DNA of 64,000 bases, from the NCBI RefSeq assembly GCF_004327285.1, contig NZ_QJUI01000014.1, positions 1 to 64,000 of the forward strand, in the 5' to 3' direction. The notes under the pieces were generated by a model. That model was not told the DNA's origin. It did no database searches and saw only the letters and a list, made by a program, of their open reading frames with translations. This document shows, one piece after another, positions 24,331-32,494 of this stretch (position 1 is the first letter of the stretch; every line of letters starts with the position of its first letter). The position numbers and the translations under genes were made by a program. Origin of the DNA: Phytopseudomonas daroniae (GTDB taxonomy: Bacteria; Pseudomonadota; Gammaproteobacteria; Pseudomonadales; Pseudomonadaceae).

Positions 24331-24534
24331 TCAACGTGCCAGCACGGCAATCACCACCGCCAGAACACAGACATACAGGGCGCAATCGAACAGGGCTTCG
24401 TGCCAGATCCAACGTGCCAATCCAACGCGCTGCAGCCCCAGGCGCAATACGCCGGTCAGCAGCAGCGCCAATACCGCGTAGGCCGCCATGGGGCTCAGCA
24501 ATACGCCGCCCAGCGACCACTCATGCAAGCCCAT
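24331..24534 (-). CDS. DUF1656 (AaeX-like) small membrane protein
   Basis: A 67-residue protein with two hydrophobic helices (about 10-32 and 43-66). It overlaps the FUSC gene end by 14 bases and ends 11 nt before the adaptor gene. It is the usual third member of AaeAB-type systems; its exact role is unknown. Confidence 0.85.
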   Translation of the reverse strand: MGLHEWSLGGVLLSPMAAYAVLALLLTGVLRLGLQRVGLARWIWHEALFDCALYVCVLAVVIAVLAR

Positions 24535-26506
24535 GGGCCTCTCCTCTCAGGTGGCACCAATGGCGCCAACCGGTTTGCAATTGCAACAGCGCAGCCTCGG
24601 CCAGACGCCGGTCGACACTGGGCGCACCGGCGCGCAGGGCGTCCTGCAAGTCAGCCACCGGGCCATTCAAATCGTCCTCGCGGCCAGGCGCAGGGCCGCG
24701 CTCCAGCACTTCGTCCAGACGCCGCAGGAAACGTCGCTGAGAACCGGCCAGATCGGTATCGGCATTGGCCAGGCAGGCCCGCAGGTGCAACAGCTCATCG
24801 CCCAGATCGAGGCCGGCAACGCCGTCGTCCCAGCGGCTGCGCGCCTGATCCGGACGTGCCGGATAATGGCGGGCGAGTTGCAACAAACGATCCGCCATAC
24901 GCCCACCGAACCAGTTTTCCGCACGGCTCAGTTCCCGCCGGGTCAGTCGGCCGAGATCCACCAGAATCGCATGCATCAACCGGCGGCCATGCCACACCGG
25001 ATTGCGCAGCACCACCAGGCGGAACGCCAACACGGCGAAGCCGACCCCCATGAGCATGCCCGGCGATTCGTTGAGAAAGAATTCGACGTTGTAGCCAACC
25101 CCTGGGGCGGGCAGACAGAGCACGATGAAATGCAGGCAGAAGGAGGTCGAGGTGGCGGCCAGCGGCGGTTTGGCCATACCCAGCACGCCAAAGAACAGCG
25201 GTACGCCCAGCACCATGCAGAGCATGACGAAACCGTCGATCTGCGGCATCAGTATCTGCCCGACGAAGAACGCCACCGGCAGCGCATAGAAAATGCCGCG
25301 CAGGAACATCATGCCGATCTGTGGCGCCGCCTCGAGTCGGGCGAACAGGCTACAGACCACGCAGGCCAGCAGCAGCGCGCCGGTGGCGTGCGTCCAGGCC
25401 GTGGCCAGCCAGAAAGTGGCCAGGGTCAGGAACGCCAGGGCGCTGCGAGCACCGTACACCAGTGCACTCTGCCAATCGTAATGCCAGGACAGCGCTCGCG
25501 GCGCGTCGGCCGGCGCCCTGCCCTGCTCGACCGCGAGCAAGGCCCGGCTGGCATCCTCGATACGCAGCAGCAACACCGCCATGCGCTCCAGGCACAGTTG
25601 CTGGCCACTGTTCAGTTCGTCATCCTGGGCCGCCTGGCGCAGACGTTCGATCAGCTCCGGCAGATCGCCCTGATCCTCCTGTAATCGCTCATCCACCTCC
25701 TGCAACCAGGGAGCAACGGCCTCGGCCTCGCTGCTGCTCAGCTGCCGCCATTGCCGCGCCACACCACGGGCCAGACGCAGCACGCCGAGCAGATCGCGGC
25801 TAAGGACGCGCAGCGCAATGGCGCGCTGGCGGCCCCGCTCACCCTCGAACCAGGCGTGCTCGCGCTGGGCATCCACGGCGACGATGCGGGCCAGCGCTTC
25901 CAGCAACCCCTGACGTGCTTCGACCTCACCGGTCAGCGCCTGGCGCGCCGCCTTGACGCCGGTCTGCCAGGCAGCCCTGGCCTGTTGCGCCAACTGCCGC
26001 TCTACCCGTTGCGGCCAGAGCAAGGCACTGCTGAGCGTGGCACAGACGATACCCAGGCATATCTCGGTAGAACGGGCGATGGCCTCGTCGAAGATCACCA
26101 AGGGTTTGCCAATGGCCGGCAGGCCGATGATCGCCACGGTGTAGCCGGCCAGTACGAAAGAGTACGACCAGGCGCTACGCAGCATGGTCGAGGCCGCCGT
26201 ACACAGCGCCAGCCACAAGGCGAACGCCAGCAGGAACAACAGGGGCGTCTGGGCGAACAGCGCCATCATCACCACGGCCATAAAGGTGCCGATCAGCGTA
26301 CCGAGCAGGCGCGCCAGGCCCTTCTGCACCACCATGCCGGAAAGCGGCTGGGCGACGATAAAGGCCGTCATCAGAGCCCATTGCGGCTGTTCCAAACCCA
26401 GACGCAGCGCGAGCCAAAGTGCCAGACCACCGCCGAGCAGGGTCTTGATGGCGAACTGGATGGCTTGGGAGCTTGGCGCAACGAACGCCAGCAGGGAATC
26501 ACGCAC
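24521..26506 (-). CDS. FUSC-family efflux permease, AaeB type
   Basis: A 661-residue inner-membrane protein with two hydrophobic blocks (about 15-165 and 355-490) separated by cytoplasmic helical parts, the FUSC/AaeB layout. The N-terminal block has QWALMTAFIVAQPLSGMVVQ, characteristic of the family. The start is a GTG at 26506 behind TAGG; no better ATG is seen nearby. It is the first gene of a three-gene operon under a promoter with a SlyA-like operator. The likely job is export of aromatic carboxylic acids. Confidence 0.88.
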   Translation of the reverse strand: MRDSLLAFVAPSSQAIQFAIKTLLGGGLALWLALRLGLEQPQWALMTAFIVAQPLSGMVVQKGLARLLGTLIGTFMAVVMMALFAQTPLLFLLAFALWLALCTAASTMLRSAWSYSFVLAGYTVAIIGLPAIGKPLVIFDEAIARSTEICLGIVCATLSSALLWPQRVERQLAQQARAAWQTGVKAARQALTGEVEARQGLLEALARIVAVDAQREHAWFEGERGRQRAIALRVLSRDLLGVLRLARGVARQWRQLSSSEAEAVAPWLQEVDERLQEDQGDLPELIERLRQAAQDDELNSGQQLCLERMAVLLLRIEDASRALLAVEQGRAPADAPRALSWHYDWQSALVYGARSALAFLTLATFWLATAWTHATGALLLACVVCSLFARLEAAPQIGMMFLRGIFYALPVAFFVGQILMPQIDGFVMLCMVLGVPLFFGVLGMAKPPLAATSTSFCLHFIVLCLPAPGVGYNVEFFLNESPGMLMGVGFAVLAFRLVVLRNPVWHGRRLMHAILVDLGRLTRRELSRAENWFGGRMADRLLQLARHYPARPDQARSRWDDGVAGLDLGDELLHLRACLANADTDLAGSQRRFLRRLDEVLERGPAPGREDDLNGPVADLQDALRAGAPSVDRRLAEAALLQLQTGWRHWCHLRGEAHGLA

Positions 26507-26583
26507 GATGGTTACCTAAAAGAATCTCAGCTCTGAACATAGCTGTAGCGAAACGATTCCGCCTCCATGCGGAGCGCCAATTA

Positions 26584-26600
26584 TTAGCTAGCTAACTATA
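26584..26600 (-). promoter_or_regulatory. Promoter with SlyA/MarR-type operator for the efflux operon
   Basis: TTAGCTAGCTAA (26584-26595) is a perfect palindrome that differs at one base from the published SlyA consensus TTAGCAAGCTAA. On the minus strand TATAGT (26600-26595) abuts it and could be the -10 box, so a bound repressor would cover the start of transcription. Confidence 0.55.
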
Positions 26601-26643
26601 TGCTGTCCAGAGGGCTTTTCCGCACTCACACCTTGTCCGCGTC

Positions 26644-26732
26644 AAAAAATGGCCGGGAGCCATTTTTGACGTCGCCTGCGACGGCCCGAAGGGTGGCCCG
26701 CCAGGGATGGCAGGCCACAAAAAGCGCGGACG
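26644..26732. repeat. Family D repeat, copy 1
   Basis: Begins AAAAAATGGCCGGGAGCC followed by ATTTTTGACGTCGC; the hairpin AAAATGGC/GCCATTTT can terminate in both directions. About 85 bp match 51857-51935. Frames through it are often mis-called as short genes in pseudomonads. Confidence 0.65.
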
Positions 26733-26758
26733 AAAAAAAGGGCGACCGAAGTCGCCCC
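26733..26758 (-). terminator. Intrinsic terminator of the PhrS-like RNA
   Basis: The minus strand reads GGGCGAC-TTCG-GTCGCCC followed by TTTTTTT: a UUCG-capped 7-bp stem with a seven-U tail. Confidence 0.9.
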
Positions 26759-26787
26759 AATGCCTTGCGTGCTCGTGAATCCGGTTT

Positions 26788-26904
26788 TCAGTGCGGCTTT
26801 TTCTTGCGCGCATCTCTCCAGATGAAATAAGCGAACCCGGTGCAGAACAGCAGCATCAGCCCCACGGTGCCGATACCGGCTAGAACCACCACATCGACGA
26901 ACAT
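26788..26904 (-). CDS. ccoM: CcoM-like small subunit of cbb3 cytochrome oxidase
   Basis: A 38-residue single-helix membrane protein behind a perfect GGAGG. It starts MFVDVVVLAGIGTVGLML and ends in a basic tail (RDARKKKPH). This matches my memory of CcoM, the small extra subunit found in the P. stutzeri cbb3 oxidase structure. Being inside an ANR-controlled transcript fits a high-affinity oxidase made at low oxygen. It is embedded in the PhrS-like RNA, so the transcript may act both as mRNA and as regulator. Confidence 0.8.
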   Translation of the reverse strand: MFVDVVVLAGIGTVGLMLLFCTGFAYFIWRDARKKKPH

Positions 26905-26966
26905 GCTGCCTCCTGCATCCGTTGTTCGGGTATGGCGCTACGTTAGCAGCGCCGCGCCGGGCGCCA

Positions 26967-26980
26967 TTGATCCAGATCAA
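26967..26980 (-). promoter_or_regulatory. ANR/FNR box for phrS-ccoM
   Basis: TTGATCCAGATCAA is a perfect TTGAT-N4-ATCAA site, 63 bp upstream of the ccoM start. On the minus strand TAACGT (26945-26940) is spaced as a -10 box for a class II FNR-type promoter. Confidence 0.85.
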
Positions 26981-27017
26981 GTACCACCCGCGGCCAATAG
27001 CGAACAGCCGGCAGGAA

Positions 27018-27031
27018 GTGACCTGGATCAA
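27018..27031. promoter_or_regulatory. Second, degenerate ANR-like box
   Basis: GTGACCTGGATCAA keeps the ATCAA half and the N4 spacing but the other half is GTGAC. It lies about 51 bp upstream of the perfect box and could be a secondary site or serve the convergent side. Confidence 0.3.
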
Positions 27032-27132
27032 CGGAAAAGGACTGGAAGTCGAAGCGCGCATCCACGAGCGGGATGCACAGAGGGTGTCACGGCAGCAAGG
27101 CGAGCGATAGCAGCGTGACGCGGCGAAACCTG

Positions 27133-27294
27133 TCAGCGCTTCTTCGGTTTGCTCTTGGACTTCTTCTTGCCCTTGGGCATCGGCAAGGCCTGTTCGAAGG
27201 CATTGCGCATTTCCTCGAGTTTCTTGTCGCGCAGGTCATGAATGCGCTTGTCGCGCTCGGCGTTGAAGTCGATCAGTTTCACATCGTTGCTCAT
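27133..27294 (-). CDS. Small basic protein
   Basis: A 53-residue protein. It starts MSNDVKLIDFNAERDKRIHD, has a charged helix, and ends with a lysine-rich tail (KGKKKSKSKPKKR). Its ATG overlaps the alkB stop (ATGA), so translation is coupled. The basic tail suggests nucleic-acid or ribosome contact; no family function known to me. Confidence 0.7.
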   Translation of the reverse strand: MSNDVKLIDFNAERDKRIHDLRDKKLEEMRNAFEQALPMPKGKKKSKSKPKKR

Positions 27295-27926
27295 AGCGGC
27301 GCCCGGATCAGACGAAACGTAAGGTTCAGGCGCGGCGCACAAGGCTTGCGCGTTTTCGCCACCTGATGCTGCCAATGATGCTGTGTCTGGCCGCCCATGA
27401 CCAGTAGCGAGCCGTGCTCCAGCATAAGCGAATGTTCGATGCGGCTATGGCCCTTGCGCCGCAGATCGAAGCGTCGCGCCCCACCCAGGCTCAGAGAGAC
27501 CACTAGTGGGTCATCGCCCAGCTCCCGCTCGTCATCGCTGTGCCAGCCCATGGAATCCTGGCCGTCGCGGTAATAGTTGAGCAGCGCGCCATTGAGTGGC
27601 CGCCCCAGCGCATTGACCACGCGCTGGCGAATCTCGACGAGCAGCGGCGTCCAGGGCAAGGGTTGATGAGTCATGCCGGAATAGCGATAGCTCGCCTCGG
27701 CATCACCGTACCAGGCAAGTAGCCGGGGCACCGGATGGCGACGGCCGAACAGCATCACTTCGGGTTGTTGCCAGGGTGTTTCGCTGACCAGTTGCTCAAG
27801 CCAGCGATCCGCCGTGGCGTTGTCGAGCCATGCGGGCAGATAAGTGAGGTCAGCACCGGGCAGGCTCAAATCAGAAGCATCGAACAAACCGGCCTGGCCA
27901 GGGGCAGCGGAATCGGTGGTGCTCAC
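27291..27926 (-). CDS. alkB: Alpha-ketoglutarate-dependent DNA dealkylase AlkB
   Basis: A 211-residue Fe(II)/2-oxoglutarate dioxygenase that removes N1-methyladenine and N3-methylcytosine lesions. The iron triad is His129-x-Asp131 (GWHSDDE) and His187 (HWQHQV). 2-Oxoglutarate contacts are RxNLTFR near 199-205, and the NYYRDGQDSMGWHSD block matches the AlkB2-like group. The start is the GTG at 27926, which overlaps the stop of the upstream gene (GTGA). Second gene of a three-gene overlapping operon. Confidence 0.92.
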   Translation of the reverse strand: MSTTDSAAPGQAGLFDASDLSLPGADLTYLPAWLDNATADRWLEQLVSETPWQQPEVMLFGRRHPVPRLLAWYGDAEASYRYSGMTHQPLPWTPLLVEIRQRVVNALGRPLNGALLNYYRDGQDSMGWHSDDERELGDDPLVVSLSLGGARRFDLRRKGHSRIEHSLMLEHGSLLVMGGQTQHHWQHQVAKTRKPCAPRLNLTFRLIRAPL

Positions 27927-28219
27927 ACTTCGACATCCACCCACAGCCCCTGGCGGGGCAGTTGCTCGATGGCTGGCTCATCAACCTCGGCCACATCGCC
28001 CTCTGCCAGTTCGGCCGGCGTGTAACCGCGACGCCGACGGCGACGCTGCTCCTCGCGCAAGCGCTCCTCGACCTCCTGCGGATGACGTTTATCCAGGCTC
28101 ACCCCACTTTCCTGGGCAGCCTCGGACACCGGCGTGACCGGAGGGACATCGGGCCTGGGCTTGACCACGTCCTGCTGGGCAGTGACCGGAACCAGACTGT
28201 GAGGGATGGGTGGCAACAT
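27923..28219 (-). CDS. Hypothetical protein, alkB operon
   Basis: A 98-residue protein starting MLPPIPHSLVPVTAQQDVVK and ending WVDVEV, with a strongly basic run (REEQRRRRRRGYTPAEL) near residue 65. It is proline-rich and likely disordered at the N-terminus. GGAG lies 8 nt before the ATG. Its stop overlaps the alkB GTG. It corresponds by position to PA3307 of P. aeruginosa. Function unknown. Confidence 0.75.
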   Translation of the reverse strand: MLPPIPHSLVPVTAQQDVVKPRPDVPPVTPVSEAAQESGVSLDKRHPQEVEERLREEQRRRRRRGYTPAELAEGDVAEVDEPAIEQLPRQGLWVDVEV

Positions 28220-28416
28220 GGATCGATGCTCCGTCTGAGCCGGTAATTGAACAGGCCCCTGAAGGCTTGTCGGCCTCGAAACGAGCGACTTTAGCCTCGC
28301 CTCGCTACACTTACGACCGGGCATCCGTCAGTAAGTGCCAAATCGGGCGTCATGCACCTTTGGCTGAGGCCCGGCGTTCCGTTACCATAGCCGGCTTTTT
28401 CACAGGGGAGACAGGC

Positions 28417-31260
28417 ATGGCGGAGTATCAACCGGGGCAACGCTGGATCAGCGACAGCGAAGCGGAACTGGGCTTGGGAACCATCCTCATGCAGGACGGC
28501 CGCATGCTCACCGTGCTCTACCCGGCCACGGGCGAAACCCGCCAGTACGCGACCCGCAATGCGCCGCTGACCCGCGTGCGTTTTTCCCCGGGCGACGAGA
28601 TCACCCATTTCGAAGGCTGGAAGCTGACCGTACGCGAAGTCGACGATGTCGATGGCCTGCTGGTCTACCACGGCCTCGACGCGCAGAACCACAACGTTAC
28701 CCTGCCGGAAACCCAGCTTTCCAACTTCATCCAGTTCCGCCTCGCCAGCGACCGCCTGTTCGCCGGGCAGATCGACCCGCTGCCCTGGTTCTCGCTGCGC
28801 TACCGCACGCTGGAATTCACCAGCCGCCAGGTGCAATCCTCGCTGTGGGGCCTGGGCGGCGTGCGTGCGCAACCCATCGCCCACCAGTTGCACATCGCCC
28901 GTGAAGTCGCCGACCGCATCGCGCCACGCGTGCTGCTGGCCGACGAAGTGGGCCTGGGCAAGACCATCGAGGCCGGCCTGGTGATCCATCGCCAACTGCT
29001 TTCCGGGCGCGCCAACCGCGTACTGATCCTGGTACCGGAAAACCTGCAGCACCAGTGGCTGGTGGAAATGCGCCGGCGCTTCAACCTGGAAGTGGCGCTG
29101 TTCGACGCCGAACGCTTCATCGAAAGCGATGCCAGCAATCCGTTCGAAGACGCGCAACTGGCACTGGTCGCTCTGGAATGGCTGTGTGAGGACGAAAAGG
29201 CCCAGGACGCACTGTTCGCCGCCGGCTGGGATCTGATGGTGGTCGACGAAGCCCACCACCTGGTCTGGCACCCGGAAAACGCCAGCCGCGAATACAGCCT
29301 GGTCGAGCAACTGGCCGAAGTGATCCCTGGCGTGCTGCTGCTCACCGCCACCCCCGAACAGCTTGGCCAGGACAGTCACTTCGCGCGCCTGCGCCTGCTC
29401 GACCCGAACCGTTTCCATGACCTGGCGGCGTTCCGCGCCGAAAGTGCCAACTACCAGCCGGTCGCCGAGGCCGTGCAGGAGCTGCTCGACAAGGGTCGCC
29501 TGTCCGCCGAAGCGCACAAGACCATCCAGGGCTTCCTGGGAGCCGAGGGCGAGGCCCTGCTCGCTGCTGTCGCCGATGGCGATAGCGAAGCCAGCGCCCG
29601 CCTGACCCGCGAGTTGCTCGACCGTCACGGTACCGGCCGCCTGCTGTTCCGCAACACCCGCGCCGCGGTGCAGGGCTTCCCCGAGCGTGAACTGCACGCC
29701 TACCCACTGCCGAGCCCCGACGAGTACATGGAGCTGCCGCTGGGCGAGCATGCCGAGCTGTACCCGGAAGTCAGCTACCAGGGCCAGTCCGACATCGAGG
29801 AAGAGCAGCGCTGGTGGCGCTTCGACCCGCGTGTCGAATGGCTGATCGACACCTTGAAGATGCTCAAGAAATTCAAGGTGCTGGTCATCTGCGCCCACGC
29901 CGAGACCGCCATGGATCTGGAAGATGCCCTGCGCGTGCGCTCCGGCATCCCGGCCACGGTGTTCCACGAAGGCATGAGCATCCTCGAGCGCGACCGCGCC
30001 GCCGCCTACTTCGCCGACGAAGAGTTCGGTGCCCAGGTACTGATCTGTTCGGAAATCGGCAGCGAAGGCCGCAACTTCCAGTTCGCTCATCATCTGGTGC
30101 TGTTCGATCTGCCAGCGCACCCGGATCTGCTCGAGCAGCGCATCGGCCGCCTCGACCGTATCGGCCAGAAGCACAAGATTCAGCTACACGTGCCGTACAT
30201 GGAAAACAGCCCGCAGGAGCGTCTGTTCCAGTGGTATCACCAGGCGCTGAACGCCTTCCTGGCCACCTGCCCGACCGGCAACGCCCTGCAGCACCAGTTC
30301 GGTAGCCGCCTGCTGCCGATGCTGGAAAACGCCGACGACGGTCAGTGGCAAGCACTGATCGACGAAGCCACCGCCGAGCGCCAGCGCCTGGAAAGCGAAC
30401 TGCACGCCGGTCGCGACCGTCTGCTGGAGCTCAACTCAGGCGGTGCCGGTGAAGGCGAAGCGCTGGTCGAAGCGATCCTCGAGCAGGACGACCAATTCGC
30501 CCTGCCGATGTACATGGAGCAATTGTTCGACGCCTTCGGCATCGACAGCGAGGATCACTCGGACAACGCCCTGATCCTGCGCCCCAGCGAGAAGATGCTC
30601 GATGCCAGCTTCCCGCTCGGCGACGACGAAGGCGTGACCATCACCTACGACCGCGACCTGGCGCTGTCGCGCGAAGACATGCAGTTCCTCACCTGGGAAC
30701 ACCCCATGGTGCAGGGCGGCATGGATCTGGTGCGCTCCGGCTCGATGGGCAACACCTCGGTGGCGCTGATCAAGAACAAGGCGCTCAAACCCGGCACCGT
30801 GCTGCTGGAGCTGCTCTACGTCAGTGAAGTGGTCGCGCCGCGCAGTCTGCAACTGGGCCGCTACCTGCCGCCGGCCGCACTGCGCTGCCTGCTCGATGGC
30901 AATGGCAACGATCTGGCGGGCAAGGTTTCCTTCGAAACCCTCAACGATCAGCTGGAAAGCGTGCCACGGGCCAGCGCCAACAAGTTCGTGCAGGCCCAGC
31001 GCGACGCGCTCAACCCGCAGATCGCTGCCGGTGAAGCGAAGATCCTGCCACGCCATGTCGAGCGAGTGGGCGAAGCCAAACGTCGTCTGGCCGCCGAGCT
31101 GGACGAAGAACTCGCGCGCCTGACCGCGCTGCAGGCGGTCAACCCGAGCGTGCGTGACAGCGAGCTGGTCGCCTTGCGTGAGCAACGCGAACAGGGCCTG
31201 GCGATGCTCGACAAAGCCGCCCTGCGCCTGGAAGCCATCCGAGTGCTGGTCGCCGGCTGA
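28417..31260 (+). CDS. rapA: RNA polymerase recycling ATPase RapA
   Basis: A 947-residue Swi2/Snf2-type translocase that rescues RNA polymerase after termination. An N-terminal Tudor-like part is followed by the helicase core: Walker A DEVGLGKTIEAG with Lys182, DEAH at 277-280, LLTATPEQ, and the C-terminal lobe with ICSEIGSEGRNFQFA and RIGRLDRIGQ. GGGGAG precedes ATG 28417; an in-frame upstream extension lacks an RBS. It is monocistronic and divergent from the alkB operon. Confidence 0.96.
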   Translation: MAEYQPGQRWISDSEAELGLGTILMQDGRMLTVLYPATGETRQYATRNAPLTRVRFSPGDEITHFEGWKLTVREVDDVDGLLVYHGLDAQNHNVTLPETQLSNFIQFRLASDRLFAGQIDPLPWFSLRYRTLEFTSRQVQSSLWGLGGVRAQPIAHQLHIAREVADRIAPRVLLADEVGLGKTIEAGLVIHRQLLSGRANRVLILVPENLQHQWLVEMRRRFNLEVALFDAERFIESDASNPFEDAQLALVALEWLCEDEKAQDALFAAGWDLMVVDEAHHLVWHPENASREYSLVEQLAEVIPGVLLLTATPEQLGQDSHFARLRLLDPNRFHDLAAFRAESANYQPVAEAVQELLDKGRLSAEAHKTIQGFLGAEGEALLAAVADGDSEASARLTRELLDRHGTGRLLFRNTRAAVQGFPERELHAYPLPSPDEYMELPLGEHAELYPEVSYQGQSDIEEEQRWWRFDPRVEWLIDTLKMLKKFKVLVICAHAETAMDLEDALRVRSGIPATVFHEGMSILERDRAAAYFADEEFGAQVLICSEIGSEGRNFQFAHHLVLFDLPAHPDLLEQRIGRLDRIGQKHKIQLHVPYMENSPQERLFQWYHQALNAFLATCPTGNALQHQFGSRLLPMLENADDGQWQALIDEATAERQRLESELHAGRDRLLELNSGGAGEGEALVEAILEQDDQFALPMYMEQLFDAFGIDSEDHSDNALILRPSEKMLDASFPLGDDEGVTITYDRDLALSREDMQFLTWEHPMVQGGMDLVRSGSMGNTSVALIKNKALKPGTVLLELLYVSEVVAPRSLQLGRYLPPAALRCLLDGNGNDLAGKVSFETLNDQLESVPRASANKFVQAQRDALNPQIAAGEAKILPRHVERVGEAKRRLAAELDEELARLTALQAVNPSVRDSELVALREQREQGLAMLDKAALRLEAIRVLVAG

Positions 31261-31319
31261 AAGCCCTCCCGCCCGCTCTGCGCAGAGAGTGAGGCGGCAG
31301 GTTTACAGCGGGAGCGGAC

Positions 31320-31421
31320 GCAGGGTGGACAACGCTCTTTTTGTCCACCATTGCGATCGCGAGTGGTGGACGGGTCGGGCCGCATAGGCAAGCGTCGGCT
31401 ACGCGCCCCGATCCACCCTAC
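31320..31421 (+). repeat. Family A MITE-like repeat, copy 4
   Basis: Left end GCAGGGTGGACAACGC; right end GATCCACCCTAC, with GGCTACGCGCCCC inserted before it, making this copy longer (102 bp). It lies between the convergent rapA and aldo/keto reductase genes. Confidence 0.65.
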
Positions 31422-31432
31422 GGCTCGCTTTT

Positions 31433-31466
31433 GCTTCTGGCTTGAAGCTTGAAGCTTATGGCTGCT
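31433..31466. repeat. GCTTGAAGCTTGAAGCTT-type repeat
   Basis: A short direct repeat of CTTGAAG directly after the aldo/keto reductase stop; related to 15274-15305. Confidence 0.45.
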
Positions 31467-31467
31467 C

Positions 31468-32292
31468 CTAAACCATCTGCAACCGCTGCTTGCGCCCCGG
31501 CGCAGGATAGGCGCTGTCGATCATCTGCAAATCGGCCTCGCTGAGCTGCAATTCGGCCGCTGCTGCATTCTCCGCCAGGTGCCGCGGGTCGCCCGCCTTG
31601 GGAATCACCAACACACCCGGCTGCCGCAATGCCCAGGCCAACGCGACCTGCGCCGCACTCACCCCATGCCCTTCAGCGACCTGGCGCAACGCCCGGTTGG
31701 CCAGCAATGCACCGCCCTGCCCCAACGGACAATAAGCCATCAACGGCATGCCCTGGCGCTGTTGCCAAGGCAACAGGTCGAACTCCACGCCGCGCTCTTG
31801 CGGGTTGTAGAGCACCTGATTGGTGGCGCAGCCCGGTTGGCCGAGCTCTTCCAGGTCGTCCAGATCGAAGTTGGAGACGCCCCAGCGGCCGATCTTGCCC
31901 TGCTCGCGCAAGCGTTCGAAGGCCTCGACCGTTTCCTCCAGCGGGTATTGCCCACGCCAGTGCAGCAGGTACAAATCGAGATGACCGGTGCCCAGGCGCT
32001 TCAGGCTGCGCTCGCAAGCAGCCGCAACCCCGGCGCGGCTGGCGTTGTGCGGGTAGACCTTGCTGACCAGAAATACCTGATCACGCCTGCCAGCGATGGC
32101 CTCACCGACCACCTCCTCCGCACCACCCTCGCCATACATCTCGGCACTATCGATCAGGCGCAGACCGCGCTCGATACCTTCACGTAGCGCCGCCACCTCC
32201 GCACGCCGCTGGCTGGGCTTCTCGCCCATACGCCAAGTTCCCTGGCCGATCACCGGGACTCGAACGCCGGCCAATTCAAGTGTTCGCATCAT
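31468..32292 (-). CDS. Aldo/keto reductase
   Basis: A 274-residue NAD(P)H-dependent oxidoreductase with a TIM-barrel fold. The catalytic tetrad is Asp48, Tyr53 (EMYGEGG), Lys78 (VSKVY) and His111 (LLHWRG). AGGAGGA precedes two adjacent ATGs; the first is used. It resembles YeaE-type methylglyoxal reductases. Specificity is uncertain. It stands alone. Confidence 0.9.
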   Translation of the reverse strand: MMRTLELAGVRVPVIGQGTWRMGEKPSQRRAEVAALREGIERGLRLIDSAEMYGEGGAEEVVGEAIAGRRDQVFLVSKVYPHNASRAGVAAACERSLKRLGTGHLDLYLLHWRGQYPLEETVEAFERLREQGKIGRWGVSNFDLDDLEELGQPGCATNQVLYNPQERGVEFDLLPWQQRQGMPLMAYCPLGQGGALLANRALRQVAEGHGVSAAQVALAWALRQPGVLVIPKAGDPRHLAENAAAAELQLSEADLQMIDSAYPAPGRKQRLQMV

Positions 32293-32494
32293 GGATTCCT
32301 CCTGCCGATTGCATCCTGACCCGCTCGCTACGCGTGGGTTCAGCCTTTGCTCCATCAGATCACGCCCCCGCCGTAGAGCGTCTACGGCGGAATCCCCGTT
32401 CATGTCCCGACACGAGTTTTTTGCTCGCTGGGCAGAGCACGAAGCCGCTTAACGACTACGCTAGAGATAAAGGACAAGCCAGGGCCACTTCACG

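Larger units (their letters stand above)
26733..26932 (-). ncRNA. phrS: PhrS-like oxygen-controlled small RNA
   Basis: The interval has an ANR box upstream (26967-26980), a start predicted near 26932 (41 bp from the box centre), a 38-codon frame and a strong terminator, giving an RNA of about 200 nt. P. aeruginosa PhrS lies at the same place (beside the alkB homologue PA3306), is about 212 nt, is activated by ANR and carries a 37-codon frame. There it stimulates pqsR translation. Identity rests on synteny, control and architecture. Whether the regulatory pairing region is conserved was not tested, and pqsR is not in this window. Confidence 0.7.

Noticed and set aside
26600..26830. Short frames through the family D repeat
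   Set aside because: They read through a non-coding repeat and the PhrS terminator; a known source of false gene calls.
28291..30174. 627-residue frame opposite rapA
   Set aside because: Antisense shadow with no recognisable family.
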